64,000 bases of DNA from Bacteroidota bacterium (GTDB lineage: Bacteria; Bacteroidota; Bacteroidia; AKYH767-A; 2013-40CM-41-45), in assembly GCA_004295015.1 (NCBI GenBank), contig SHNE01000001.1:1-64000 (forward strand), written 5' to 3'. A program made the position numbers and the translations under genes. Shown one piece after another: positions 48,234-56,350 of this stretch. The number at the start of each line of letters is the position of its first letter. The first letter of the stretch is position 1. Below the pieces are notes generated by a model. That model saw only the letters and a program-made list of their open reading frames with translations, ran no database searches and had not been told where the DNA came from.

Positions 48234-48932
48234 AAAAAGATATTTCGAATTCTGTTTGTATTGTTCATCAGCAACCAAGTCGCTTTCGGACAAGGTACTG
48301 ATCCCGTATTCCATTTTGGCTTGAAAGTCGTACCAAATCTTGGTTGGATTAAGACAGATGATAAAGACACAAAAAGCGATGGAAGTAAACTCGGCTTCGC
48401 TTATGGCCTGGTTACAGAGTTTCGTTTTGCCGAGAATTATGCATTTGCCACAGGCCTTGAGGTTGCATACCGAAATGCAAAAACCAAAGGATCAACTACA
48501 TTCGAACCGACACCGGGAACTACAAAGGATTCAACCTATTCAAGATCTATGAAACTGCAATACATTGAAATACCATTGACTTTAAAGTTAAAAACCAATG
48601 AGATTGGTTACTTTAGATACTTTTTACAAATAGGTGTTGCTCCGGGATTTAAAATTAGAGCAAGAGCTGATGACAAAGGAACTGTAGCCACATCAATTGG
48701 TGGAGGCCCAACAGCAAATTTATCCTATGAATTAGAAAATAAAGACATCAAAGATGATATTCATGGCTTAAACCTTAGCATGGTAATTTCCGGTGGCGTA
48801 GAGTATAATATCAGCGGAAATACAAATCTTGCACTTGGCCTGGTGTTTAATAATGGCTTTTTAGATATCAAGGATGGAGGATTAACTCAAAAATCCAATT
48901 ACTTCGGACTTAGTATAGGCGTTTTATTCTAA
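48231..48932 (+). CDS. PorT-family outer membrane beta-barrel protein
   Basis: A 233-residue protein with signal peptide MKKIFRILFVLFISNQVAFG and an eight-strand-type barrel pattern: alternating hydrophobic strands such as FAYGLVTEFRFAENYAFATGLEVAYR and LQYIEIPLTLKLK, ending in GLSIGVLF with the terminal Phe of barrel proteins. The family includes PorT/SprT of the T9SS, but general PorT-like barrels are many, so I leave the symbol empty. Its placement next to gldB-gldC hints at a gliding or secretion link. A terminator lies 21 bases after its stop, against nadE. Confidence 0.85.
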   Translation: MKKIFRILFVLFISNQVAFGQGTDPVFHFGLKVVPNLGWIKTDDKDTKSDGSKLGFAYGLVTEFRFAENYAFATGLEVAYRNAKTKGSTTFEPTPGTTKDSTYSRSMKLQYIEIPLTLKLKTNEIGYFRYFLQIGVAPGFKIRARADDKGTVATSIGGGPTANLSYELENKDIKDDIHGLNLSMVISGGVEYNISGNTNLALGLVFNNGFLDIKDGGLTQKSNYFGLSIGVLF

Positions 48933-48952
48933 ACCTGCATTACCTACCTTTG
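48922..48952 (+). promoter_or_regulatory. nadE promoter inside the end of the upstream gene
   Basis: TACCTTTG (48945-48952) is a perfect -7 element. Nineteen bases before it is TTTT (48922-48925), one base off the -33 TTTG. Transcription would begin near 48957-48960, inside the left arm of the hairpin at 48954-48981. Confidence 0.65.
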
Positions 48953-48953
48953 T

Positions 48954-48988
48954 CCCGTTCTTTCTCTTATGAAGGAACGGGGTTTTTT
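48954..48988 (+). terminator. Terminator abutting the nadE start codon
   Basis: An 11-bp stem (48954-48964 with 48971-48981, one T-G pair, six-base loop) is followed by TTTTTT at 48983-48988, and the nadE ATG follows immediately at 48989. It should stop read-through from the barrel gene. Confidence 0.85.
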
Positions 48989-50641
48989 ATGCGCATCGCT
49001 CTGGCCCAACTAAATTATATTATTGGAGATTTTCAGAACAATGTTTTGAAGATCAAAGAAAATATACGCAAGGCTAAAACTGAAAAAGCAAAACTTATTG
49101 TATTTGCTGAACTTTGTATCTGTGCCTATCCTCCTCAGGACTTTCTGGAGTTTAAAGATTTTATTCAACGATGCCGGGATGCGGCTTTGGATATAGCCAA
49201 GGAATGTGTGGGAATAACAGCTATCGTTGGATTGCCGACAATAAATCCAAAAACAGAAGGGAAATATCTTTTCAATTCAGCTATGGTCTTAAAGGACGGT
49301 GCGATAGTGGATACTGTACATAAGAGCCTTCTTCCCACCTACGATATTTTCGATGAGTACAGATACTTCGAACCTAACCGGAATTTTCATTGTATCAAAA
49401 TTGACGGAGTGGCAATAGCACTGACGATCTGTGAAGACTTATGGAATGTCGAAGATGATCCAAATTATGTGAGCTGCCCGATGGAAAGCTTAATAGCAGA
49501 GCAACCTGGACTGATGATCAATATTGCGGCTTCGCCCTTTAACTATGAACACGCCGAACAACGAAAAGCTATCCTGCTCAGAAACGTAAAGCAATACCAT
49601 CTTCCATTGCTTTATGTAAACCATGTCGGAGCACAAACAGAAATAATTTTTGATGGAGGCTCCATGGCATTTGACAAAAACGGAAATCTCATTGAGGAAT
49701 TGAATTATTTTAGTGAGGATCTGCGTTATATTGATTACAATGTGGATTCACAGCAGTTGAGTGCTGCAGGTACTATTGACCACAAAAAAGCAGGGACAAA
49801 AAAAATTGAACGAATACACGATGCCTTAATCATGGGCGTTCGCGACTACTTCCAGAAGTTAGGATTCAAACAAGCTATACTCGGATTGTCCGGTGGAATC
49901 GATTCCGCTTTGGTAGCAACTTTAGCTGCCTCTGCTCTCGGACCAAAAAATGTGAAGGCTGTAATGATGCCTTCAAAATTTTCTTCCAAAGGATCGGTTG
50001 ACCATTCGGTTGAGTTGATAAAAAATCTTGGTATTGATCAGGAATTGATTTCCATCGAACCAGTGATGGAAAAATTTCTGGATAGCTTAGAACCACAATT
50101 TGCCGGATTAGAATCTAACGTGACGGAAGAAAATATTCAGGCTCGGATACGAGGTGTTTTATTAATGGCTCTGAGCAATAAATTTGGATACATCCTTTTG
50201 AACACCTCTAACAAAAGTGAGATGGCTGTAGGTTACGGAACCTTATATGGAGATATGTGCGGCGGACTTTCGGTGATCGGAGATTTATACAAGACTGAAG
50301 TCTATGAACTCTGTAATTACATTAATCGGAATGGTATAATAATACCGAAAGAGATACTGATAAAAGCACCGTCTGCTGAGCTTCGTCATGATCAGAAAGA
50401 TTCGGACTCCCTCCCGGAATATGACGTATTAGACAAAGTCCTTTACGAATACATTGAGGAAAGAAAAGGCCCCGATGAATTAATAAAGGAAGGCTTTGAT
50501 GCTTCTTTGGTTCGAAGGGTGCTTAAAATGGTGAATACCAACGAATACAAACGTTTTCAAACTCCTCCAATACTGAGGATTTCACCCAAGGCATTTGGTA
50601 TGGGTCGCAGAATGCCTATTGTAGGTAAATACCTGAGTTAG
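48989..50641 (+). CDS. nadE: Glutamine-dependent NAD+ synthetase NadE
   Basis: A 550-residue two-domain enzyme making NAD from deamido-NAD, ATP and glutamine. The N-terminal nitrilase-type glutaminase has Glu in FAELCICAYPP, Lys in HKSLLPTYDIFDE and Cys in LTICEDLWN. The C-terminal synthetase has the ATP loop GLSGGIDSALVATLAA and LLNTSNKSEMAVGYGTLYGDMCGG. I chose ATG 48989 (MRIALAQLNY): an in-frame TTG at 48950 would lie in the promoter and hairpin. The start has no Shine-Dalgarno, being preceded by the T-run of the terminator. Confidence 0.96.
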   Translation: MRIALAQLNYIIGDFQNNVLKIKENIRKAKTEKAKLIVFAELCICAYPPQDFLEFKDFIQRCRDAALDIAKECVGITAIVGLPTINPKTEGKYLFNSAMVLKDGAIVDTVHKSLLPTYDIFDEYRYFEPNRNFHCIKIDGVAIALTICEDLWNVEDDPNYVSCPMESLIAEQPGLMINIAASPFNYEHAEQRKAILLRNVKQYHLPLLYVNHVGAQTEIIFDGGSMAFDKNGNLIEELNYFSEDLRYIDYNVDSQQLSAAGTIDHKKAGTKKIERIHDALIMGVRDYFQKLGFKQAILGLSGGIDSALVATLAASALGPKNVKAVMMPSKFSSKGSVDHSVELIKNLGIDQELISIEPVMEKFLDSLEPQFAGLESNVTEENIQARIRGVLLMALSNKFGYILLNTSNKSEMAVGYGTLYGDMCGGLSVIGDLYKTEVYELCNYINRNGIIIPKEILIKAPSAELRHDQKDSDSLPEYDVLDKVLYEYIEERKGPDELIKEGFDASLVRRVLKMVNTNEYKRFQTPPILRISPKAFGMGRRMPIVGKYLS

Positions 50642-50675
50642 TCTGATTTTAAACGAACAAAAATTCTGTTTTTTC

Positions 50676-50706
50676 TTTGTTTTAAAGACTTATTCAGATA
50701 ATTTTG
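50676..50706 (+). promoter_or_regulatory. Promoter of the 206-residue outer membrane protein
   Basis: TTTG (50676-50679), 19 bases, TAATTTTG (50699-50706): a perfect Bacteroidota consensus, 37 bases before the start codon. Confidence 0.8.
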
Positions 50707-50743
50707 TTCGATCTTCCTGAAAACAACATCTAAATTAATAATC

Positions 50744-51364
50744 ATGAAAACATCTGTTTTGAACAACACAAAAAAAATCATCAGCAGTTTATTTATTCTG
50801 TTGCTTCTATCCGGCTCAACATTTGCTGCTGAACCAGCTTTTGACAAAGGTTCGAATGTAATTGGACTAGCTCTTGGATTCGGCGTAGACTATGGAAACT
50901 ACTATGGAGTTTATTCAAACAAAGCGGTCTCTCCAACACTTGTCTTCACCTATGATCATGGATTCTTTCCTGAAGTTGGCCCAGGAACAATTGGCATTGG
51001 AGGGGTTATAGCATATAAAAGTTCAAGCTTCAAAAGTTACAACTACAACAATGATTATGTTAAGTATAGAAATAGCAGCTTAATCATTGGCTTAAGAGGA
51101 ACTTATCACCTCACCATTCTTAAAGATAAAAACAATAAGTTTGATCCATACGCAGGAGTAACACTTGGTATGAGGATTAATGACGATAATTATCGTGATG
51201 ACTACTATCGGAATTATGGCAGCTACTACACCTACAACCGTGTAAGCCCAATTGCCGGCGTATTCGTAGGTGCTCACTACAACTTCGTTCCTGCCTTCGG
51301 TGCTTTTGCCGAACTCGGTTATGACATCTCATTCTTAAGAGTAGGAATTAACTTCAATTTCTAA
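50744..51364 (+). CDS. Outer membrane beta-barrel protein
   Basis: A 206-residue protein with signal peptide (KKIISSLFILLLLSGSTFA) and short amphipathic strands rich in Gly, Tyr and Asn (LALGFGVDYGNYYGVYS, PIAGVFVGAHYNF), ending FLRVGINFNF. The loop DDNYRDDYYRNYGSYYTYN is unusually rich in Asp and Tyr and could bind metal or sugar; that is a guess. It is a single gene with a strong promoter and a very strong terminator, suggesting high expression. Confidence 0.82.
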   Translation: MKTSVLNNTKKIISSLFILLLLSGSTFAAEPAFDKGSNVIGLALGFGVDYGNYYGVYSNKAVSPTLVFTYDHGFFPEVGPGTIGIGGVIAYKSSSFKSYNYNNDYVKYRNSSLIIGLRGTYHLTILKDKNNKFDPYAGVTLGMRINDDNYRDDYYRNYGSYYTYNRVSPIAGVFVGAHYNFVPAFGAFAELGYDISFLRVGINFNF

Positions 51365-51374
51365 TCGAAATACG

Positions 51375-51415
51375 ATTCAATAAAAAAGGGGCCATGTGCC
51401 CCTTTTTTATTGAAT
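51375..51415 (+). terminator. Very strong terminator after the outer membrane protein
   Basis: An 18-bp perfect stem (51375-51392 with 51398-51415) with a five-base loop; the lower stem holds an A-run and T-run, so it could work on both strands. Confidence 0.92.
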
Positions 51416-51452
51416 GAAAATGTATTCCTTCTCGTACCAAATCAGTTCGAAC

Positions 51453-51482
51453 AAAAAAACCGGACATAGATCCGGTTTTTCA
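51453..51482 (-). terminator. Terminator after the 2-oxoacid oxidoreductase genes
   Basis: AAAAACCGGA (51455-51464) pairs with TCCGGTTTTT (51471-51480) around a six-base loop; on the minus strand a T-run follows. It lies 20 bases beyond the beta-subunit stop. Confidence 0.9.
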
Positions 51483-51500
51483 TTTTTGTTTAGTCTTGGT

Positions 51501-52535
51501 TTAATTCACTGTCCAGGTTTCTTTCCCGCGAAGCAAAGCATCCAGGTCTCCTGCACCGCGCTTGGCAGTCATGTCGTCTACCTGCTTTTGTAATCCATCT
51601 TCATAACAAGGACGATCTTCAACGAAGAACACTCCGAAAGGACGTGGTAGATGACCCGGCGTTTTCGGATTGTCGAAGAAGCGAGTAAGGATACCGGATT
51701 TCACGCGATCTTTTTCATCATGTATCCAGCAATCATTGGCTGAATGACCATTTGTAAGATCAACGATGATAGGAGTAAAGCCATCGAGCTTAATTCCTTT
51801 ATCAGAATTTTCACCGAAGATCAAAGGCTGTCCATGTTCCATGAATAAGGTTTCATTTTTCTTGGTGCTTTTATCTGTAAACACTTCAAAGGCGAGATCA
51901 TTGAACACATTACAGTTCTGATAAATTTCTACAAGTGAGGTCCCTTTATGTGCATGCGCACGTCTCAGTATATTTTGTAAATGTTTGGGATCACGATCCA
52001 TTGATCTTGCGATAAAGGTTCCTCCGGCTCCAAGGCATAAAGCAAGTGGATTAAAAGGATGATCAATAGAACCCATTGGCGTTGATTTGGTCACCTTACC
52101 AGTCTCAGAAGTAGGAGAATATTGCCCTTTCGTCAATCCGTAAATCTCATTATTAAACAGAAGGATATTTACGTCGAAGTTTCTTCTCAGGATATGAATA
52201 GTATGATTTCCACCGATGGATAAACTGTCACCATCACCGGAGATCATCCAAACACTTAATTCAGGGCGAGTAGCTTTTAGTCCACTTACAAAAGCCGCTG
52301 CTCTTCCATGAATGGAATGCATACCGTAGGTTTCCATGTAATAAGGAAAGCGGGATGAACATCCGATTCCTGAGATGAAAACGATATTCTCTTTAGGAAT
52401 TCCTAAATCAGGAATAACTGTCTGAGCTTGCTTTAGTATTGAATAATCTCCACAACCCGGACACCAGCGTACATCCTGGTCAGTTACGAGGTCTTTAGAG
52501 CTAAACTTTTCAACGGGAGCGGTGTTGGTTTCCAT
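51501..52535 (-). CDS. 2-oxoacid:ferredoxin oxidoreductase, beta subunit
   Basis: A 344-residue thiamine-pyrophosphate-binding subunit of a KorAB-type enzyme, which converts 2-oxoglutarate (or a similar 2-oxoacid) and CoA to the acyl-CoA with reduced ferredoxin. It has DVRWCPGCGDYSILKQ, GIGCSSRFPYYMETYG, the TPP motif MISGDGDSLSIGGNHTIHILRR and LLFNNEIYGLTKGQ. Its partner alpha subunit is 52 bases upstream. 2-Oxoglutarate is the likely substrate but pyruvate cannot be excluded. Confidence 0.93.
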   Translation of the reverse strand: METNTAPVEKFSSKDLVTDQDVRWCPGCGDYSILKQAQTVIPDLGIPKENIVFISGIGCSSRFPYYMETYGMHSIHGRAAAFVSGLKATRPELSVWMISGDGDSLSIGGNHTIHILRRNFDVNILLFNNEIYGLTKGQYSPTSETGKVTKSTPMGSIDHPFNPLALCLGAGGTFIARSMDRDPKHLQNILRRAHAHKGTSLVEIYQNCNVFNDLAFEVFTDKSTKKNETLFMEHGQPLIFGENSDKGIKLDGFTPIIVDLTNGHSANDCWIHDEKDRVKSGILTRFFDNPKTPGHLPRPFGVFFVEDRPCYEDGLQKQVDDMTAKRGAGDLDALLRGKETWTVN

Positions 52536-52587
52536 ATTTTATTTCTTTTCGATTTTTAGGCCGAGGTGAGATTCTTTTTAATTCAAA

Positions 52588-54432
52588 TTATTTTAACAGC
52601 TCTTCAATTTTATTATAGATTTCTTCAGCGGCAAATGGCAAGCCCTGAATTTTGTTCAGGCCTTTAGCAGGGATAAGGTATTTATCACGGATGATACGTA
52701 TCAACTGACCGTTATTCATCTCAGGAATTAATACCTGATCGAAAGCATAAAGCAATTCGCCGAGATTCTTAGGGAAAGGTTTTATATAGCGGAGTTGTGC
52801 ATGTGAAACATCATACCCATTTGATCTGGCTTTCAGTACTGCACTTTTAATTGAGCCAAACGTTGACCCCCATCCAAGTATCAATAATTTTCCTTTGGCC
52901 GGACCAACTTCAGGAACAATTTCCGGGATATAATCGGCAATCTTTTCAACCTTCGCTTCACGCATGTGAACCATGAATTCGTGGTTCTCCGGTTCGTAGC
53001 TGATATTACCGGTTTCATGCTGCTTTTCAATTCCACCAATACGATGCTCTAAACCTTTTGTACCGGGAATAGCCCAAGGACGAGAAAGTTTTTCGTCACG
53101 CTTATAAGGGAGGAATTTTCCTTCTGCATTAAAGTCTTTCGCAAATTCAACCTTGATGGGCGCTAAATCTGCTGACTTTGGATATTGCCAAGGCTCAGCT
53201 CCATTTGCAATGTATCCGTCAGTTAAAATCATAACCGGTGTCATTGCTGCGATAGCAATTCTGCAGGCCTCATACACCATATGAAAACAGTCGGAAGGAG
53301 TGGCAGCGGCTAAAATTGGCATAGGAGCTTCACCATTTCGTCCGTAGAATGCCTGCATCAAATCACTCTGTTCAGTCTTGGTTGGAAGTCCGGTTGAAGG
53401 CCCGCCACGTTGAACGTTTATGATAACAAGAGGAAGCTCTAACATAATTGCTAAACCCATCGCCTCCGCTTTCAGGGCAATACCGGGACCTGAAGAGGCC
53501 GTCACACCCAATGACCCACCAAAGCTTGCTCCAATGGCAGAACATATTGCGGCAATCTCATCCTCCGCCTGATAAGTTTTTACACCAAAGTTTTTATGCT
53601 TTGACAATTCATGAAGTATATCTGATGCGGGAGTTATCGGGTATGTACCATAGAAAAGTTGCAAGCCTGATTTTTGTGATGCGGCAACCAATCCCATTGC
53701 AGCTGCCTGATTACCCATTATATTCCGATAAGTTCCTGCCGGTAGTTTTGCAGGGCCAATAGAATAACGTGTGGTAAATTCTTCACTAATGTCACCAAAA
53801 TTATAACCGGCTTTGAGAACGTTTAAGTTGGCAGCCAGAATATCTTCTTTCTTACCAAATTTTTCTTTGAGGAATTTTTCCGTGTGATCCATTGAACGAT
53901 TGTACATCCAATAAAGGAATCCCAACACAAACATATTCTTGGCACGATCAATTTCTTTCACACCGAGACCACTATCAGTCAATGCGGCTCTGGTCATTTT
54001 TGTAACATCAATTTTGATAAGCCGGTAGTTGCTGAGAGAGCCATCTTCCAGTGCATTTTTTCCTTCGGGAATACCTGCCAGTCGTAAATTCTTCGGATCA
54101 AAACCATCGGTATTAGCGATGATGGTTCCCCCCTTACGCAGGTTTACGAGATTGGCTTTTAATGCTGCGGCATTCATTACAACCAGTACATCACAATAAT
54201 CTCCGGGCGTAAAAATTTCTACACTTCCGAAGTGAAGCTGATAGCCGGAAACTCCGGCAAGCGTTCCTATCGGGGCGCGGATCTCGGCAGGGAAATCAGG
54301 AAAAGTACTTAGGTCGTTTCCAAATAAGGCTGCTGTGTTTGTGAATTGGGTACCAGTCAACTGCATCCCGTCCCCGGAATCTCCGGCGAACTTGATGATG
54401 ACTTGCTCGAGCATTTCATTCTGACGTTCCAT
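52588..54432 (-). CDS. 2-oxoacid:ferredoxin oxidoreductase, fused gamma-alpha subunit
   Basis: A 614-residue subunit. The gamma-type domain comes first (about residues 7-190: QVIIKFAGDSGDGMQLTG, FPDFPAEIRAPIGTLAGVSGYQLHFG), then the alpha TPP pyrimidine domain (YRNIMGNQAAAMGLVAAS, YPITPASDILHELS, EDEIAAICSAIGASFGG, TASSGPGIALKAEAMGLA). The order and fusion are those of KorA-type enzymes. The start is ATG 54432 or 54414 (MLEQVII). Confidence 0.93.
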   Translation of the reverse strand: MERQNEMLEQVIIKFAGDSGDGMQLTGTQFTNTAALFGNDLSTFPDFPAEIRAPIGTLAGVSGYQLHFGSVEIFTPGDYCDVLVVMNAAALKANLVNLRKGGTIIANTDGFDPKNLRLAGIPEGKNALEDGSLSNYRLIKIDVTKMTRAALTDSGLGVKEIDRAKNMFVLGFLYWMYNRSMDHTEKFLKEKFGKKEDILAANLNVLKAGYNFGDISEEFTTRYSIGPAKLPAGTYRNIMGNQAAAMGLVAASQKSGLQLFYGTYPITPASDILHELSKHKNFGVKTYQAEDEIAAICSAIGASFGGSLGVTASSGPGIALKAEAMGLAIMLELPLVIINVQRGGPSTGLPTKTEQSDLMQAFYGRNGEAPMPILAAATPSDCFHMVYEACRIAIAAMTPVMILTDGYIANGAEPWQYPKSADLAPIKVEFAKDFNAEGKFLPYKRDEKLSRPWAIPGTKGLEHRIGGIEKQHETGNISYEPENHEFMVHMREAKVEKIADYIPEIVPEVGPAKGKLLILGWGSTFGSIKSAVLKARSNGYDVSHAQLRYIKPFPKNLGELLYAFDQVLIPEMNNGQLIRIIRDKYLIPAKGLNKIQGLPFAAEEIYNKIEELLK

Positions 54433-54472
54433 AAGAACAGATAGTATATTAGTAATCGATGTAAAATGACCG

Positions 54473-54480
54473 CAAAGATA
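54473..54480 (-). promoter_or_regulatory. -7 element of the 2-oxoacid oxidoreductase genes
   Basis: TATCTTTG on the minus strand matches TAnnTTTG exactly, 40 bases before ATG 54432. The -33 position about 20 bases away reads TTAA, a weak match. Confidence 0.5.
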
Positions 54481-54755
54481 AGGATATTTCGTGCTCAGGA
54501 TTAAGGATGGCCTATCAAAAATTCAAGACCAGGCATGAAAGATTGCCTAATTGAAACGATCAAACCCAAATACCTACAAAATGTGGCTCCTTGTCCAAAG
54601 TTTAGGCTTAACTACTGAAAATCAGGGCTGACCGGATGAGCAGTAAACTGAACTTTGATTAAGCAAATTGGGGGATTTCAATGAAAGGGGGAGGGGGCAA
54701 ACTATTAATGTATTATAACAAGCAGCTAACTCAAAGTTCAGACAGATTATCGCGA
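54481..54755. other. Intergenic region between korA-type gene and sixA
   Basis: Apart from the -7 element above, I see no gene, repeat or terminator. A G-rich patch (AAAGGGGGAGGGGGC, about 54684-54698) stands out in otherwise AT-rich sequence. Confidence 0.4.
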
Positions 54756-55256
54756 CTACAAAGCCTTTATAATAGAAGGACTCAGGATTCCCAAATTCCT
54801 TCCACTGCGATGTTCTATTGTTTCCCAACTATCAACAGAAAACTCAAGCAGTGCGACATTGCAGGTAGACAATTCAAGTTCTCTTCCTTTACTTAAAGAA
54901 CTCATCAATTCAGAAATTGAAGGATTGTGTCCAAAAATAAACAGACTTGAGATGCTATCATCTTGCTCACAGAGAATGCGAAAATAGTCCTGTGCAGTTG
55001 AATCATATAGTGCAGGTTCTAAAACAATATCTCCCTCCTTAAACAATCCTGCCAGTGCAAAAATCTGCGCAGTTGAAAAAGCCCTTAAGGCCGGACTGCT
55101 AATTATTCTTTCTGCCAAGATGTTATTTGACAGAAGGTACTCAGCCATTGCTCTTGCATCTTCCCTTCCACTTGCAACTAATGGCCTGTCAACATCAGCA
55201 ACAGACTGATCATACGAATCCGCTTTAGCGTGCCTCACAAGATAAATCCTCTTCAT
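54756..55256 (-). CDS. sixA: SixA-like histidine phosphatase
   Basis: A 166-residue phosphoglycerate-mutase-type phosphatase. The catalytic His is in LVRHAKAD (H9), with a second RHG-family Arg in IISSPALRAFSTAQ and a second His in FIFGHNPSISEL. SixA removes phosphate from phosphohistidine in phosphorelay or PTS proteins, but this small branch may have other targets. The minus-strand TATATTTG at 55293-55286 is a perfect -7 element and suggests its own promoter downstream of hemB. Confidence 0.9.
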   Translation of the reverse strand: MKRIYLVRHAKADSYDQSVADVDRPLVASGREDARAMAEYLLSNNILAERIISSPALRAFSTAQIFALAGLFKEGDIVLEPALYDSTAQDYFRILCEQDDSISSLFIFGHNPSISELMSSLSKGRELELSTCNVALLEFSVDSWETIEHRSGRNLGILSPSIIKAL

Positions 55257-55285
55257 GATCTAGAAAATCAGCAATGAACTTAGCA

Positions 55286-55293
55286 CAAATATA
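55286..55293 (-). promoter_or_regulatory. -7 element of sixA
   Basis: TATATTTG matches TAnnTTTG, 30 bases before the sixA ATG; no good -33 match is seen at the right distance. Confidence 0.4.
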
Positions 55294-55308
55294 TCATAGT
55301 AAATAAAC

Positions 55309-56277
55309 TTACAGCCAGGCTTTAGCCAAAATCTCACGAGCATGGTAGGAAATAATTATTCCGGCACCGGCTCGTTTAAAAGCGTACATATTTTCCATCA
55401 CAATTCTTTGTTCATCTATAAATCCGGCCTTGGCAGCCATTTTCACCATGGTATACTCTGCTGAAACATTATAACATGCAACCGGAAGAGTCGTGTTTTT
55501 TCGAACCAGTCTGATGATATCAAGATAAGCTAATGCAGGTTTTACCATAAGGATATCGGCACCTTCCATTTCATCCAACTTAGCTTCGCGCAAAGCTTCT
55601 CGCGGATTGCGAAAATCCATTTGATAGGACTTTCGATCACCCTTTCCCGGAGCTGAGTCGGCGGCTTCGCGAAATGGACCATAGTATGCTGAAGCAAACT
55701 TTGTTGCATAAGACATTATCGACGTGTTCTCAAATCCATTTTCATCCAACCTGGTTCGAATGGCTTTAATTCGACCATCCATCATATCGCTGGGCGCAAC
55801 CATATCTGCTCCGGCTTGTGCATGACTCAGTGCCATTTTCGCAAGCACCTCAAGAGATGGGTCATTGAGGATGACATCCTTTTCAAGCAATCCACAGTGT
55901 CCATGAGTAGTATACGCACACAAGCATATATCAGTGATCACATATAATTCTTCGCCAAATCTTTTCTTTAAGGCACGAACTGCATCGGCCACCACAGAAT
56001 GTGCGTCGTAAGCCGACTGCGCCTCGCCTGTCTTCTTCTCTCCTACTCCAAACAATAATATTTTATTGATGCCAAGTTTCAATCCACTCTCCACATCTTT
56101 CAAAAGCATGTCGATCGACAATCTGGATATTCCGGGCATAGCATCAATTGGTTGAACCACCTTTGTGCCGGGAACAACAAAATAAGGGTAGATAAACATA
56201 TCGGCAGAAAGCTGAGTCTCTGCTACCATTTCCCGAATGACCGGATTCTTTCTGAGACGACGTGGACGATAGATCAT
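55309..56277 (-). CDS. hemB: Delta-aminolevulinic acid dehydratase (porphobilinogen synthase) HemB
   Basis: A 322-residue enzyme joining two aminolevulinates to porphobilinogen. The Zn/metal site is DICLCAYTTHGHCG with Cys ligands, the Schiff-base Lys are in ILMVKPALAYLD and the PSDMMDGRI-type region, and MSYATKFASAYYGPFREA is a family signature. It is downstream of hemCD and hemA on the same strand. Confidence 0.97.
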   Translation of the reverse strand: MIYRPRRLRKNPVIREMVAETQLSADMFIYPYFVVPGTKVVQPIDAMPGISRLSIDMLLKDVESGLKLGINKILLFGVGEKKTGEAQSAYDAHSVVADAVRALKKRFGEELYVITDICLCAYTTHGHCGLLEKDVILNDPSLEVLAKMALSHAQAGADMVAPSDMMDGRIKAIRTRLDENGFENTSIMSYATKFASAYYGPFREAADSAPGKGDRKSYQMDFRNPREALREAKLDEMEGADILMVKPALAYLDIIRLVRKNTTLPVACYNVSAEYTMVKMAAKAGFIDEQRIVMENMYAFKRAGAGIIISYHAREILAKAWL

Positions 56278-56350
56278 GGAAATTGCTTATTGATAATTTA
56301 TTTGACAAACACCCGAACTAATGATGCTTTATTTTGAATTTTGATATTAA

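Noticed and set aside
54681-54896. 71-codon plus-strand frame near sixA
   Set aside because: It overlaps the sixA 3' end in antisense and has no recognisable features.
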